Shown: positions 1-5,265, numbered from the stretch's first letter. The stretch: 5,406 nucleotides of DNA from an uncultured Chlorobiaceae bacterium (GCA_903904495.1 CAIVCU010000396.1:1-5406); one strand, 5' to 3'. Numbers and translations are program-made. The notes: generated by a model not told the origin, from the sequence alone.

Positions 1-36
1 AGTAATGCCGTTTCGATTCAGTACAGAGGTCTTCAT
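1..36 (-). CDS. N-terminal fragment of an unidentified gene running off the left edge
   Basis: An ATG on the minus strand at 36 opens a frame reading MKTSVLNRNGIT up to the window edge, so only 12 codons are visible. The case rests on context: a sigma70-like promoter (75-103) points at it, giving a predicted leader of about 30 nt, and the terminator at 125-158 isolates it from the gene upstream. No clear Shine-Dalgarno is seen; a TGGA about 10 nt upstream is weak. Too little is present for any function. A second minus-strand frame is open across the same bases but has no ATG and crosses the terminator hairpin, so it is less likely. Confidence 0.4.
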   Translation of the reverse strand, partial: MKTSVLNRNGIT

Positions 37-74
37 ATGCAAGTTTTCCAGTTTTTACATTGCAGTATGAAGAT

Positions 75-103
75 ATTATAATAGGTATATCAGTATTTAC
101 CAA
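75..103 (-). promoter_or_regulatory. sigma70-like promoter for the left-edge gene
   Basis: On the minus strand a TTGGTA -35 hexamer (98-103) is followed after 17 bases by a perfect TATAAT -10 (75-80). The start of transcription would fall near 68, about 30 nt before the ATG at 36. Its position just beyond a terminator supports a separate transcription unit. Confidence 0.55.
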
Positions 104-124
104 ATCACTAAGTAATCCGGTTAA

Positions 125-158
125 CGCAAAAAAGGAGCTCTTCAGCTCCTTTTTTGCG
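125..158. terminator. Perfect bidirectional intrinsic terminator
   Basis: A 15-bp perfect inverted repeat (125-139 with 144-158) encloses a 4-nt loop. The GGAGCT core pairs with AGCTCC, and A6/T6 tracts lie on the two sides, so a U-run follows the hairpin in either direction. It begins 25 bases beyond the stop of the His-rich peptide gene on the minus strand and is its obvious terminator. It also insulates the promoter of the left-edge gene. Confidence 0.9.
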
Positions 159-183
159 AATCAATAGCTATTGAAGGATCACC

Positions 184-327
184 TTATCTGCGATGTCCGT
201 GATGATGATGCACAGGATAATAGCGATGATGATGCCTGCGTGAAGCAAGAACATCAGTATTGAAAGTACCAAGGATAACCGCTACAATTCCAACAATTCC
301 TGCAATCTGCAACAATGCATTTTTCAT
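184..327 (-). CDS. 47-residue exported histidine-rich peptide, function unknown
   Basis: This short gene has good signals: ATG at 327, TAA at 184, an AGGAG Shine-Dalgarno (337-341) nine bases before the ATG, and an intrinsic terminator just after the stop. The product starts MKNALLQIAGIVGIVAVILG, a lysine followed by a hydrophobic stretch to about residue 22. A plausible signal-peptidase site follows, VLA before S29. The rest is about 19 residues containing HHH, HHHH, a further His, two Tyr and several Arg: 8 His among 47 residues, all in the tail. It is inferred to be exported, or anchored by the N-terminal helix with the tail outside. Metal binding is a guess from the histidines. I do not recognise the family. 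No convincing promoter was found upstream. Confidence 0.72.
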   Translation of the reverse strand: MKNALLQIAGIVGIVAVILGTFNTDVLASRRHHHRYYPVHHHHGHRR

Positions 328-336
328 TATGGTTCA

Positions 337-341
337 CTCCT
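337..341 (-). promoter_or_regulatory. Shine-Dalgarno of the His-rich peptide gene
   Basis: AGGAG on the minus strand, nine bases from the ATG at 327. It supports translation of this short frame and fixes its start. Confidence 0.7.
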
Positions 342-818
342 GTTAAATATTGTTGAATCAAAGAGATATGAGCTACAAAAAAGGATTCCTAAAACGTTTC
401 CCCCCTACTATGTAATGAATTTTTTTATTTATAAAAAACCAAATGAGTCTGATTTCTATTGAATTTTTCCGGCTTAAAGAACTGTAACCTGAACGAAGTG
501 AGAAAACAGATCAACTGTAGATGATTTATTTACGGTAATAACTTTGAATTCCTGAAAATATTGTGTTTTACAAAAAAAATAATACCTTGATATCATAATG
601 CGCTTATCAGTTTATTGCTCCTGTACCCTTTTTTCTCTGCCGGAGTAGTTTGTACACCATTTCGGAGGCATCTTCCGAATTCAGACACTCCGAAAAAATT
701 CTATCCATTTTGACATTTGTGACCGCGGTCAGTTTTGCCGTACGCTATGCAGTAGCATCTTGATGTCAAAGACATCCTGATCATACCTGAAGGCCAAGCC
801 GTGTTCATTTCGGATGTT

Positions 819-848
819 TTGTTATGACTGGTCTGCTGCTGATAAATT
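819..848 (+). promoter_or_regulatory. Tentative HU promoter
   Basis: TTGTTA (819-824) could be a -35, followed after 16 bases by GATAAA (841-846) as a weak -10. Transcription would start near 853, leaving an AT-rich leader of about 50 nt with no Shine-Dalgarno before the HU ATG. The match is modest; it is proposed mainly because a promoter is needed here. Confidence 0.3.
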
Positions 849-903
849 TTAGCAACATCAATTAAAATAAACCATTACATCAACAATCTAAATAACATGC
901 AAC

Positions 904-1179
904 ATGTCAAAAGCCGCATTAGTTGAAAAAATTGCCGAACAGGCCAACCTGACGAAAGCAGATGCAGATCGCGCCGTAAAAGCCTTTATCAATGTTGTAT
1001 CATCTTCTTTGAAGAGTGGTGACGATGTTGCCCTTGTTGGATTCGGTACATTCACCACTGTTGACAGGGCAGAAAGACCGGGACGCAACCCACTCACCGG
1101 CGAGGCAATTACCATCGCGGCAAAAAAAGTTGTTAAGTTCAAACCGGGGAAAACTTTGAAGGATCAGATCGGTGAATGA
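904..1179 (+). CDS. hup: DNA-binding protein HU
   Basis: A 91-residue protein of the HU/IHF family, usual length about 90. HU dimers bind DNA with little sequence preference, bend and compact it, and assist replication, repair and transcription. The N-terminal half (MSKAALVEKIAEQANLTKAD) is the helical dimerisation region. The family signature runs from GFGTF (46-50) through RPGRNPLTG (58-66), with Pro63 at the tip of the DNA-binding arm where it intercalates in HU structures. The tail GKTLKDQI is typical. The ATG at 904 gives the canonical N-terminus; an ATG at 897 is out of frame. No Shine-Dalgarno precedes it, only A/T-rich leader. It is a single-gene unit closed by the terminator at 1211-1248. 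Whether it is an alpha- or beta-type paralogue cannot be told. Confidence 0.95.
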   Translation: MSKAALVEKIAEQANLTKADADRAVKAFINVVSSSLKSGDDVALVGFGTFTTVDRAERPGRNPLTGEAITIAAKKVVKFKPGKTLKDQIGE

Positions 1180-1210
1180 TCACTGACTGTCCGTATTTCC
1201 CGGTTTTTTT

Positions 1211-1248
1211 AAGTCCATCATGCAAGAGCAGTTGATGGACTTTTTTTT
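1211..1248 (+). terminator. Intrinsic terminator of HU
   Basis: A perfect 10-bp stem (1211-1220 with 1233-1242) has a 12-nt loop, in which a TGC/GCA pair may extend the fold, and ends in eight T (1241-1248). It lies about 30 bases after the HU stop. On the minus strand no U-run follows, so it would not stop transcripts coming from the 64-residue gene. Confidence 0.9.
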
Positions 1249-1313
1249 CTCCTGAACTTCGTTAAAACACATCTTCCTTCAACGCCGGAAAACCAGATCA
1301 TTTATGATTGTAT

Positions 1314-1325
1314 GCTTGTACAAGC
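1314..1325. repeat. 12-bp perfect palindrome between convergent genes
   Basis: GCTTGTACAAGC reads the same on both strands. It lies between the HU terminator and the stop of the convergent 64-residue gene, with GATCATT copies at both sides (1292-1298 and 1327-1333). No T-run follows in either direction, so it is not a normal intrinsic terminator. A protein-binding site or weak hairpin is possible. Confidence 0.4.
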
Positions 1326-1348
1326 TGATCATTCAATACCCTTCCGGT

Positions 1349-1543
1349 TTATTTTTTAGTCGGAAGAGGCCACTTTACAGGTTCATTGGATTTTGGAGTC
1401 AAAATCACACTCTTCTTTACCGGAGCAGGCGAAGGTTCTGGTTCAATTTTACCCGTCAAGATCTTCTCAAATAACTGCTTCCCTTTTTTAATAGCCCAGC
1501 TGAATATGCTTGATCCTTTTTGATCGATCGATTCAATAGCCAT
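1349..1543 (-). CDS. 64-residue hypothetical protein
   Basis: The frame starts at ATG 1543 and encodes a lysine-rich product (MAIESIDQKG to PLPTKK). Residues 10-32 (GSSIFSWAIKKGKQLFEKIL) suggest an amphipathic helix with aromatic and aliphatic residues on one face and lysines on the other. A proline-rich segment PEPSPAP follows (35-41), then a basic extended tail. There is no signal peptide or full membrane helix; a peripheral membrane or partner-binding role is only a guess. It lies 120 bases downstream of bciA on the same strand and could be read with it. A TATAAG about 20 bases upstream (minus strand) could instead be its own -10. No strong Shine-Dalgarno is visible. I do not recognise the family; the ordered composition favours a real gene over a chance frame. 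Confidence 0.6.
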   Translation of the reverse strand: MAIESIDQKGSSIFSWAIKKGKQLFEKILTGKIEPEPSPAPVKKSVILTPKSNEPVKWPLPTKK

Positions 1544-1663
1544 GATTGTTTTCTTACTTATAATGTTAGAGCGATACCCGAAACATAATTGCGTTCATTT
1601 TTTGCAATTTTCCATTGCGCATCACTACTATACACATAAATAACACGACTTCACCTATAAAAA

Positions 1664-2692
1664 TCAGAACATCGAATGGGCTCCAAGTTCCTGCCCCGCG
1701 AGCCCCCCTTTCAACACCCGCGCATAAAAATCCCGTAACGTATCACTTCCATAGGATGGGGTTGCGTCCGCATCGTATTTACCTGTTGCAGTGTTGAGCA
1801 CAAGCATTGACTCTGAGGTATAGTATCGACCGATCCTTGCAAACTCAGCCTTATCCTGAAACACTGGAAAGAGCTTTGAAAGAAGAGTCATCACTGGAAT
1901 AATAACATCAAAAATCATGGGTGAGACTTTTTTGAACTTCGGTTCTCGACCAAGCAGTTCAAACAGCAACTCGCCCTGCTCTTTAGCCGATATCGCTTTC
2001 CCCGGCCCTCCGATGGGAAGGATTTTATTCTGTCTGGATCTATCTTCGATGCAATCAGCCATAAAACGGGCAAGGTCTGCTTCGCTGATCGGCTTGCATG
2101 ACGTAAGCTCCCCATTGCCGAACATGATGTACGGCTTCCCTTTTTTAACAGACTCCACCTGCCCGGCTATAGATTTAAAAAAAGCCGTAGGGCGCACAAT
2201 CGAGTAGGTCAACCCGGACTCAATCAGCTCCTTCTCAAATTTCAGTTTGGCCCTCTGAAATTCAAGCAGAGGCTTCTGGACACAGATAGCCGAAAGCAGC
2301 ACAAACTGAGTAGCACCAGCTGCTTTACCCGCTTCAAGAGCATTATGGGTGGCCTGATAGTCAATCATCCAGGCATCCTTGATCCCCCCTGTTCGAGAAG
2401 TCAGACATGAGACAACAACATCAAACCCCTCCCCTCGGATACCATCTTTCATAAGGGAGTTCATATTACTGACATTGCCAAAACGAACCTCTGAGCCCTG
2501 CAGTTGCTGCCGTGTAAGATCAGCTGTAGTCGCAGCATCAACACCTGAGCGCTCACGCGCAAAACTGACCACATGGTACCCTCTGGCAACCAGTTCACGG
2601 ACAACAAATTTGCCGATATACCCTGTGGCACCCACCACAAAAACACGTTTAGGCAAAGATGAAGACGGATTCCCTGAAGAAAAAAAGCTCAA
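1664..2692 (-). CDS. bciA: Divinyl (proto)chlorophyllide 8-vinyl reductase, BciA type
   Basis: BciA reduces the C8 vinyl group of divinyl (proto)chlorophyllide to ethyl with NADPH, a step needed for normal BChl a and chlorosome BChl c/d/e. The 342-residue product is an NAD(P)-binding Rossmann protein of the atypical short-chain dehydrogenase class. GATGYIG at 21-27 binds the cofactor, followed by SFARER (43-48). The block LLSAICVQKPLLEFQRAKLK (132-151), then RPTAFFKS (167-174), CKPISEADLA (199-208) and LPIGGPGKA (225-233), matches what I know of plant DVR and BciA. The C-terminus (GRYY, TPSYG, AGQELG) is also typical, so the gene is complete. No ATG or GTG opens the N-terminus. TTG at 2692 is the first start codon after an in-frame stop; TTG at 2656 (residue 13) is an alternative that keeps the Rossmann fold. 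Neither has a good Shine-Dalgarno. BciB is the unrelated enzyme for the same step elsewhere. Confidence 0.94.
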   Translation of the reverse strand: MSFFSSGNPSSSLPKRVFVVGATGYIGKFVVRELVARGYHVVSFARERSGVDAATTADLTRQQLQGSEVRFGNVSNMNSLMKDGIRGEGFDVVVSCLTSRTGGIKDAWMIDYQATHNALEAGKAAGATQFVLLSAICVQKPLLEFQRAKLKFEKELIESGLTYSIVRPTAFFKSIAGQVESVKKGKPYIMFGNGELTSCKPISEADLARFMADCIEDRSRQNKILPIGGPGKAISAKEQGELLFELLGREPKFKKVSPMIFDVIIPVMTLLSKLFPVFQDKAEFARIGRYYTSESMLVLNTATGKYDADATPSYGSDTLRDFYARVLKGGLAGQELGAHSMF

Positions 2693-2704
2693 GGCTCAAT
2701 AAAT

Positions 2705-2734
2705 TTTATACGTTTGAAAGCCAGGCATGTACAA
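2705..2734 (-). promoter_or_regulatory. Probable bciA promoter, close to the start codon
   Basis: On the minus strand TTGTAC (2729-2734) is followed after 18 bases by TATAAA (2705-2710), inside TATAAAAT. Transcription would start near 2698, only about 6 nt before the TTG at 2692. Either the mRNA is almost leaderless or translation begins at TTG 2656, giving a leader of about 40 nt. Confidence 0.5.
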
Positions 2735-2810
2735 CACGACACAACAGCAACAAAAAGTTGAATATAATAATAGGGACTGATCTATCCTCTGACCTCAGCA
2801 CTGTTTTGTG

Positions 2811-2851
2811 TCACCCCGAACTCCTGTGAGGGGTCTTTCCTCGCTCCACAG
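2811..2851. repeat. Intergenic hairpin repeat of the TCACCCCGAAC type
   Basis: ACCCC (2813-2817) pairs with GGGGT (2830-2834) across a 12-base loop, and CTGTG (2824-2828) can alternatively pair with CACAG (2847-2851). The wording resembles the GTCACCCTGAAC...CAGGGT extragenic repeats that recur in many bacterial genomes; that resemblance is from memory. It lies between smr and the bciA promoter and directly abuts the first ACTG/CAGT copy. Confidence 0.5.
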
Positions 2852-2890
2852 TCCTCAGTCTTCACCGCTAACTGCCGACTGAACACTGCC
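2849..2890. repeat. ACTG/CAGT-rich intergenic repeat, copy A
   Basis: A short copy built from CAGT on the left and ACTG on the right, including ACTGCCGACTG and ending AACACTGCC. It ends 7 bases before the stop codon of the SMR gene, that is, just beyond its 3' end. It shares units with the copies at 3251-3355 and 5100-5182. Confidence 0.6.
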
Positions 2891-2897
2891 CCCCCTG

Positions 2898-3218
2898 TCA
2901 AAGATGAGAGAGTTTCAATCCAATGATCCCGATGACAATAAAGGTAAATGAAAGAATCCTGAAGAATGTTGCAGGGTCTTTGAAAAGTACTATTCCCAAA
3001 ACAAACGCCCCGGCAGCCCCGATCCCTGTCCAGACGGCATAAGCCGTTCCCATAGGTATGGATTTTTGTGCCAGCCAGAGAAACAAGCCACTGGCACTCA
3101 TAGACAATACTGCAAACAGCATCCAGAGCGTCTTATGGGCTGTGGTCTGTGAAAGCTTCAGCCCGAGGGGCCAGCCAATCTCAAACAAACCTGCCACTAT
3201 CAAATATATCCAGGCCAT
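2898..3218 (-). CDS. sugE: Small multidrug resistance transporter, SugE/Gdx (guanidinium exporter) type
   Basis: A 106-residue membrane protein of the SMR family, which works as an antiparallel dimer exchanging protons for cations across the inner membrane. Four hydrophobic helices lie at about 3-20, 30-50, 57-79 and 85-104. Glu13 in the first helix (AGLFEIGW) is the shared proton/substrate carboxylate, with Trp16 near it. GTAYAVWTGIGAAGA (57-71) and the C-terminal GIIGLKLS match the SugE/Gdx branch rather than EmrE, whose equivalent is YAIWSGVG. That branch is known for guanidinium export, with some members taking quaternary ammonium compounds; substrate here is inferred. The start is well supported by AAGGAG five bases upstream. 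No guanidine riboswitch was recognised. The gene sits between repeat copies A and B, 137 bases downstream of the CoA-transferase on the same strand, so read-through is possible. Confidence 0.94.
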   Translation of the reverse strand: MAWIYLIVAGLFEIGWPLGLKLSQTTAHKTLWMLFAVLSMSASGLFLWLAQKSIPMGTAYAVWTGIGAAGAFVLGIVLFKDPATFFRILSFTFIVIGIIGLKLSHL

Positions 3219-3223
3219 AGACG

Positions 3224-3229
3224 CTCCTT
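3224..3229 (-). promoter_or_regulatory. Shine-Dalgarno of the SMR gene
   Basis: AAGGAG on the minus strand, five bases before ATG 3218. It fixes the start and shows that canonical Shine-Dalgarno sites are used in this genome, which makes their absence at bciA and HU more notable. Confidence 0.85.
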
Positions 3230-3250
3230 ATCTGGTATTCCAACCAAAAC

Positions 3251-3355
3251 CAGTCAGCAGTCGGCAGTAATCAGTGAAAACTGAAGATTGCCGGCTGCCA
3301 ACTGCCCACTCTTTACCTTCTTCCCTGCCCACTGGCGACTGCCAACTGATACCCC
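3251..3355. repeat. ACTG/CAGT-rich intergenic repeat, copy B, with a GAAA-capped hairpin
   Basis: The left half folds well: GCAGTCGGCA (3257-3266) pairs with TGCCGGCTGC (3289-3298) with one G-T wobble. Inside, TCAGT (3271-3275) pairs with ACTGA (3280-3284) around a GAAA loop. The right half repeats CTGCC/ACTGCC motifs and ends AACTGATACCCC directly before the CoA-transferase stop at 3356. It fills almost all of the gap between that gene and the SMR gene. No T-run follows, so it is not a standard terminator, but it may stabilise or process the mRNA. Confidence 0.75.
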
Positions 3356-4873
3356 TCAGGCTTCCATATGGTTCACTGTCAGATAACGCTGATGCCAGCT
3401 TAAGGCCTCGTCGAGCAGATGTGGAGTATGTTTTCCATGGGAATGTGCCAAAGCGCGCTCCTGATAGTCCTGAAGTGCCGGCTTGAAATGCGGGTGGGCG
3501 CAGTTTTCAATGATTACCTTGGCACGCTGGGTTGGAGAGAGGCCACGCAGATCAGCAAGACCCTGCTCGGTAACCAGTATCTGTACATCGTGTTCAGTGT
3601 GATCGACATGTGATGCCATGGGCACAATGCAGGAAACATGACCGTTTTTTGCCATCGATGGTGTCATGAATATGGAGATGTAGGCATTACGCGCGAAATC
3701 TCCTGAACCGCCAATACCGTTCATGATAGCACTGCCCATAACATGGGTGGAATTAACATTGCCGTATATATCGGCCTCAATCATGCCGTTCATGGCAATA
3801 ACACCAAGGCGGCGAATGATTTCCGGATGGTTGCTGATTTCCTGAGGACGTAGAATAATCTTGTCCTTGTATTCATCAAGATGGGTATAAAGTGTCTCAA
3901 GCGCCTTATTACTCAAGGAGAAAGCTGTCGCTGAAGCAAAGGTAAGCTTGCCGGAATGGATCAAATCGAGCATGCCATCCTGCAATACTTCGGTATAGGC
4001 GGTCAGATTCTCAAATGGCCCGTGATTCAGACCAGCCATAACGGCATTGGCAATATTACCGACACCCGATTGCAGTGGCAACAGGTTCTTCGGGAGGCGC
4101 CCTCGCTTCACTTCATGTTCAAAAAATTCAAGGATATGGCTCGCAATAAGGCGGGAATTTTCATCAGGTTCCGAAAATGCTGAATTTCGGTCCGGACTAT
4201 GGGTTTCGACGATAGCAATAACTTTATTAGGATCACAATGCAGGTATTTGTCGCCGATCCGGTCATGTGGATGAACAAGAGGGATTGGCAGGCGATTCGG
4301 CGGCAGACTCGTACCATAATAAATGTCATGCATCCCTTCAAGACGCGCGTCCTGACATGAGTTTACTTCAAGGATTACCTTGTCAGCCTGATCAAGCCAG
4401 GTCTTGTTGTTGCCAACCGATGTGGAAGGAATCAGACGTCCGTCTTCGAGTATGCCGGCTACTTCAACCACTGCGATATTCAGTTTTCCTAAGAATCCGA
4501 ACCAGACGAACTGGGCTACATGAGAGAGGTGAATATCGATATATTCCATCTCTCCGGCATTAATGCGATTTCGGCAAACGGGATCGGATTGATAAGGAAG
4601 ACGCATCTCAACTCCATCAACCTTGGCCAGGGCTCCATCAAGCTCCGGGGCTGTTGAAGCGCCAGTCCATACTCCTATCCTGAATTTCCGGCCGTTACTA
4701 TTGGCCTCCTCAATGCGTCTGGCAAGCGCAGCAGGCACCTCTTTGGGATAGCCTGAACCGGTAAATCCGCTCATGCCGACATTGTCACCAGAAGAAATAA
4801 GGGCTGCGGCCTGATCTGCCGACATGATTTTGCCTTGTAAGGCATTGCAAAGGACGCGGGATGGTTTGTTCAT
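3356..4873 (-). CDS. aarC: Succinyl-CoA:acetate CoA-transferase (AarC/Cat1 family)
   Basis: This class I CoA-transferase moves CoA from succinyl-CoA to acetate, giving acetyl-CoA and succinate. In a green sulfur bacterium it would feed acetate into pyruvate synthase using succinyl-CoA from the reductive TCA cycle (inferred). From ATG 4873 the product is 505 residues, the length I recall for Acetobacter AarC, and it matches throughout: SGFTGSGYPKEVP near the N-terminus, CRNRINAGE, LPLQSGVGNIANAV, AYTEVLQDGML with the catalytic glutamate at 295, MNGMIEADIYGNVNST, GIGGSGDFAR, VTEQGLADLRGLSP and HTPHLLDEALSWHQR at the end. A longer frame starts at ATG 4972, but its first 33 residues have no family features. 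GGAG at 4885-4888 is 11 bases from ATG 4873 and only 2 from ATG 4882, favouring 4873. Propionate:succinate transferases (ScpC) and acetyl-CoA hydrolases are relatives, so donor and acceptor need testing. Confidence 0.93.
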   Translation of the reverse strand: MNKPSRVLCNALQGKIMSADQAAALISSGDNVGMSGFTGSGYPKEVPAALARRIEEANSNGRKFRIGVWTGASTAPELDGALAKVDGVEMRLPYQSDPVCRNRINAGEMEYIDIHLSHVAQFVWFGFLGKLNIAVVEVAGILEDGRLIPSTSVGNNKTWLDQADKVILEVNSCQDARLEGMHDIYYGTSLPPNRLPIPLVHPHDRIGDKYLHCDPNKVIAIVETHSPDRNSAFSEPDENSRLIASHILEFFEHEVKRGRLPKNLLPLQSGVGNIANAVMAGLNHGPFENLTAYTEVLQDGMLDLIHSGKLTFASATAFSLSNKALETLYTHLDEYKDKIILRPQEISNHPEIIRRLGVIAMNGMIEADIYGNVNSTHVMGSAIMNGIGGSGDFARNAYISIFMTPSMAKNGHVSCIVPMASHVDHTEHDVQILVTEQGLADLRGLSPTQRAKVIIENCAHPHFKPALQDYQERALAHSHGKHTPHLLDEALSWHQRYLTVNHMEA

Positions 4874-4884
4874 GTTTTGCATAA

Positions 4885-4888
4885 CTCC
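4885..4888 (-). promoter_or_regulatory. Shine-Dalgarno deciding the CoA-transferase start
   Basis: GGAG on the minus strand is the only good ribosome-binding motif near the start. Its distance is 11 bases to ATG 4873 and 2 to ATG 4882. It lies inside the longer frame from ATG 4972, which has no such motif of its own. Confidence 0.55.
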
Positions 4889-4999
4889 ATTCAAGATTGA
4901 CGAACGACAATGCTTAAACTCTGACCTGAAAACGGATTGGCTTCTTTTTGCCTTGAATATTACAGTTAACAAAACCCAGGGATAAAACCTACTGCTTTG

Positions 5000-5022
5000 T
5001 CACTTTCAAGTTTTGGAAGTGA
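5000..5022. promoter_or_regulatory. Imperfect dyad upstream of the CoA-transferase gene
   Basis: TCACTTTCAA (5000-5009) and TTGGAAGTGA (5013-5022) form a 10-bp inverted repeat with one G-T mismatch and a 3-base centre. It lies about 130 bases upstream of ATG 4873, in a region likely to hold the promoter. On the minus strand a TTGAAA and a GTGACA overlap one arm and could be -35 elements, but no good -10 follows. It is a candidate operator; no regulator can be named. Confidence 0.4.
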
Positions 5023-5099
5023 TGAACATACGATATTATTTCCTGCAATAAAAAAACTCTCACACCTCACCCATCGGCCCATCCTTAAACCCGGTCCGC

Positions 5100-5182
5100 A
5101 ATCGGCAATTGGCAGTCGGCAGTGAAGATGGCAGGCTGTTGACTGCTCACTGCAATTTGCCTACTGCCGCCTGCCAACCCCT
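5100..5182. repeat. ACTG/CAGT-rich intergenic repeat, copy C
   Basis: This copy has GGCAGTCGGCAGTGA on the left and ACTGCCGCCTGCC on the right. GCAGTGA (5119-5125) pairs perfectly with TCACTGC (5147-5153). GCAG/CTGC (5131-5134 with 5143-5146) pairs inside, and GGCAATT with AATTTGCC extends the fold outside, so the whole element could form a long imperfect hairpin like copy B. Confidence 0.75.
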
Positions 5183-5199
5183 CCCTTTCTTACCTCAGT

Positions 5200-5227
5200 A
5201 CTCAGAACTCAGAACTCAGAACTGAGT
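5200..5227. repeat. 7-bp tandem repeat ACTCAGA, three exact copies plus one variant
   Basis: ACTCAGA repeats at 5200, 5207 and 5214, and a fourth unit ACTGAGT follows at 5221. CTCAGT (5194-5199) and ACTGAG (5221-5226) bound the array as an inverted pair. It lies just beyond repeat copy C and uses similar letters, so both may be parts of one composite element. Confidence 0.7.
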
Positions 5228-5265
5228 AATGTTCTTCCCCCATATTTTATAGGTCCTATCGGACC

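Larger units (their letters stand above)
328..903. other. 576-base gap without a convincing gene
   Basis: The stretch from 342 to about 600 is AT-rich (roughly 25-35% GC) with no credible frame; the longest small one (minus, 474-596, 40 codons) has no ribosome binding site. From about 601 to 840 GC rises to nearly 50% around 721-840. The plus strand is open from 599 to 763 without a credible start, and an adjoining frame is open from about 758 to a stop near 826, which could be remnants of a decayed gene. A perfect 12-bp palindrome lies at 720-731. The last 60 bases hold the HU promoter region and leader. Confidence 0.6.
4874..5265. other. Gap upstream of the CoA-transferase gene
   Basis: No gene is supported here. 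From 4874 to about 5050 is the leader and promoter region of the CoA-transferase, including the dyad at 5000-5022. From 5100 it is filled by ACTG/CAGT copy C, the 7-bp tandem repeat and a short hairpin at 5252-5265 (GGTCC with GGACC around TATC). Confidence 0.6.

Noticed and set aside
19..170. Minus-strand frame open across the left edge, reading DLVNTDIPIIISSYC
   Set aside because: It has no ATG or GTG start and runs through the terminator hairpin; the ATG frame at 36 behind the promoter explains the region better.
474..596. 40-codon minus-strand frame starting MISRYYFF
   Set aside because: It has no ribosome binding site within reach, lies in AT-rich sequence and shows no recognisable features; likely a chance frame.
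888..1142. 84-codon minus-strand frame over HU
   Set aside because: It is an antisense shadow of the HU coding sequence.
1570..1620. Terminator after bciA from GCAAT/ATTGC pairings
   Set aside because: The 5-bp hairpins on the minus strand are followed by A-runs rather than T-runs, so they do not look like an intrinsic terminator.
1917..2702. Plus-strand frames opposite bciA (1917-2207 and 2379-2702)
   Set aside because: They are antisense to a clearly conserved gene and show no domain features or start signals.
3219..3355. Guanidine riboswitch upstream of the SMR gene
   Set aside because: The leader is occupied by repeat copy B; I see no guanidine-I core or paired ACGR-loop hairpins of guanidine-II.
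4874..4972. 33-residue N-terminal extension of the CoA-transferase from ATG 4972
   Set aside because: It has no family features or Shine-Dalgarno. ATG 4873 gives the family length and places the catalytic glutamate at 295.
5100..5227. CRISPR array
   Set aside because: The units are short, degenerate and adjoining, with no regular repeats separated by unique spacers.
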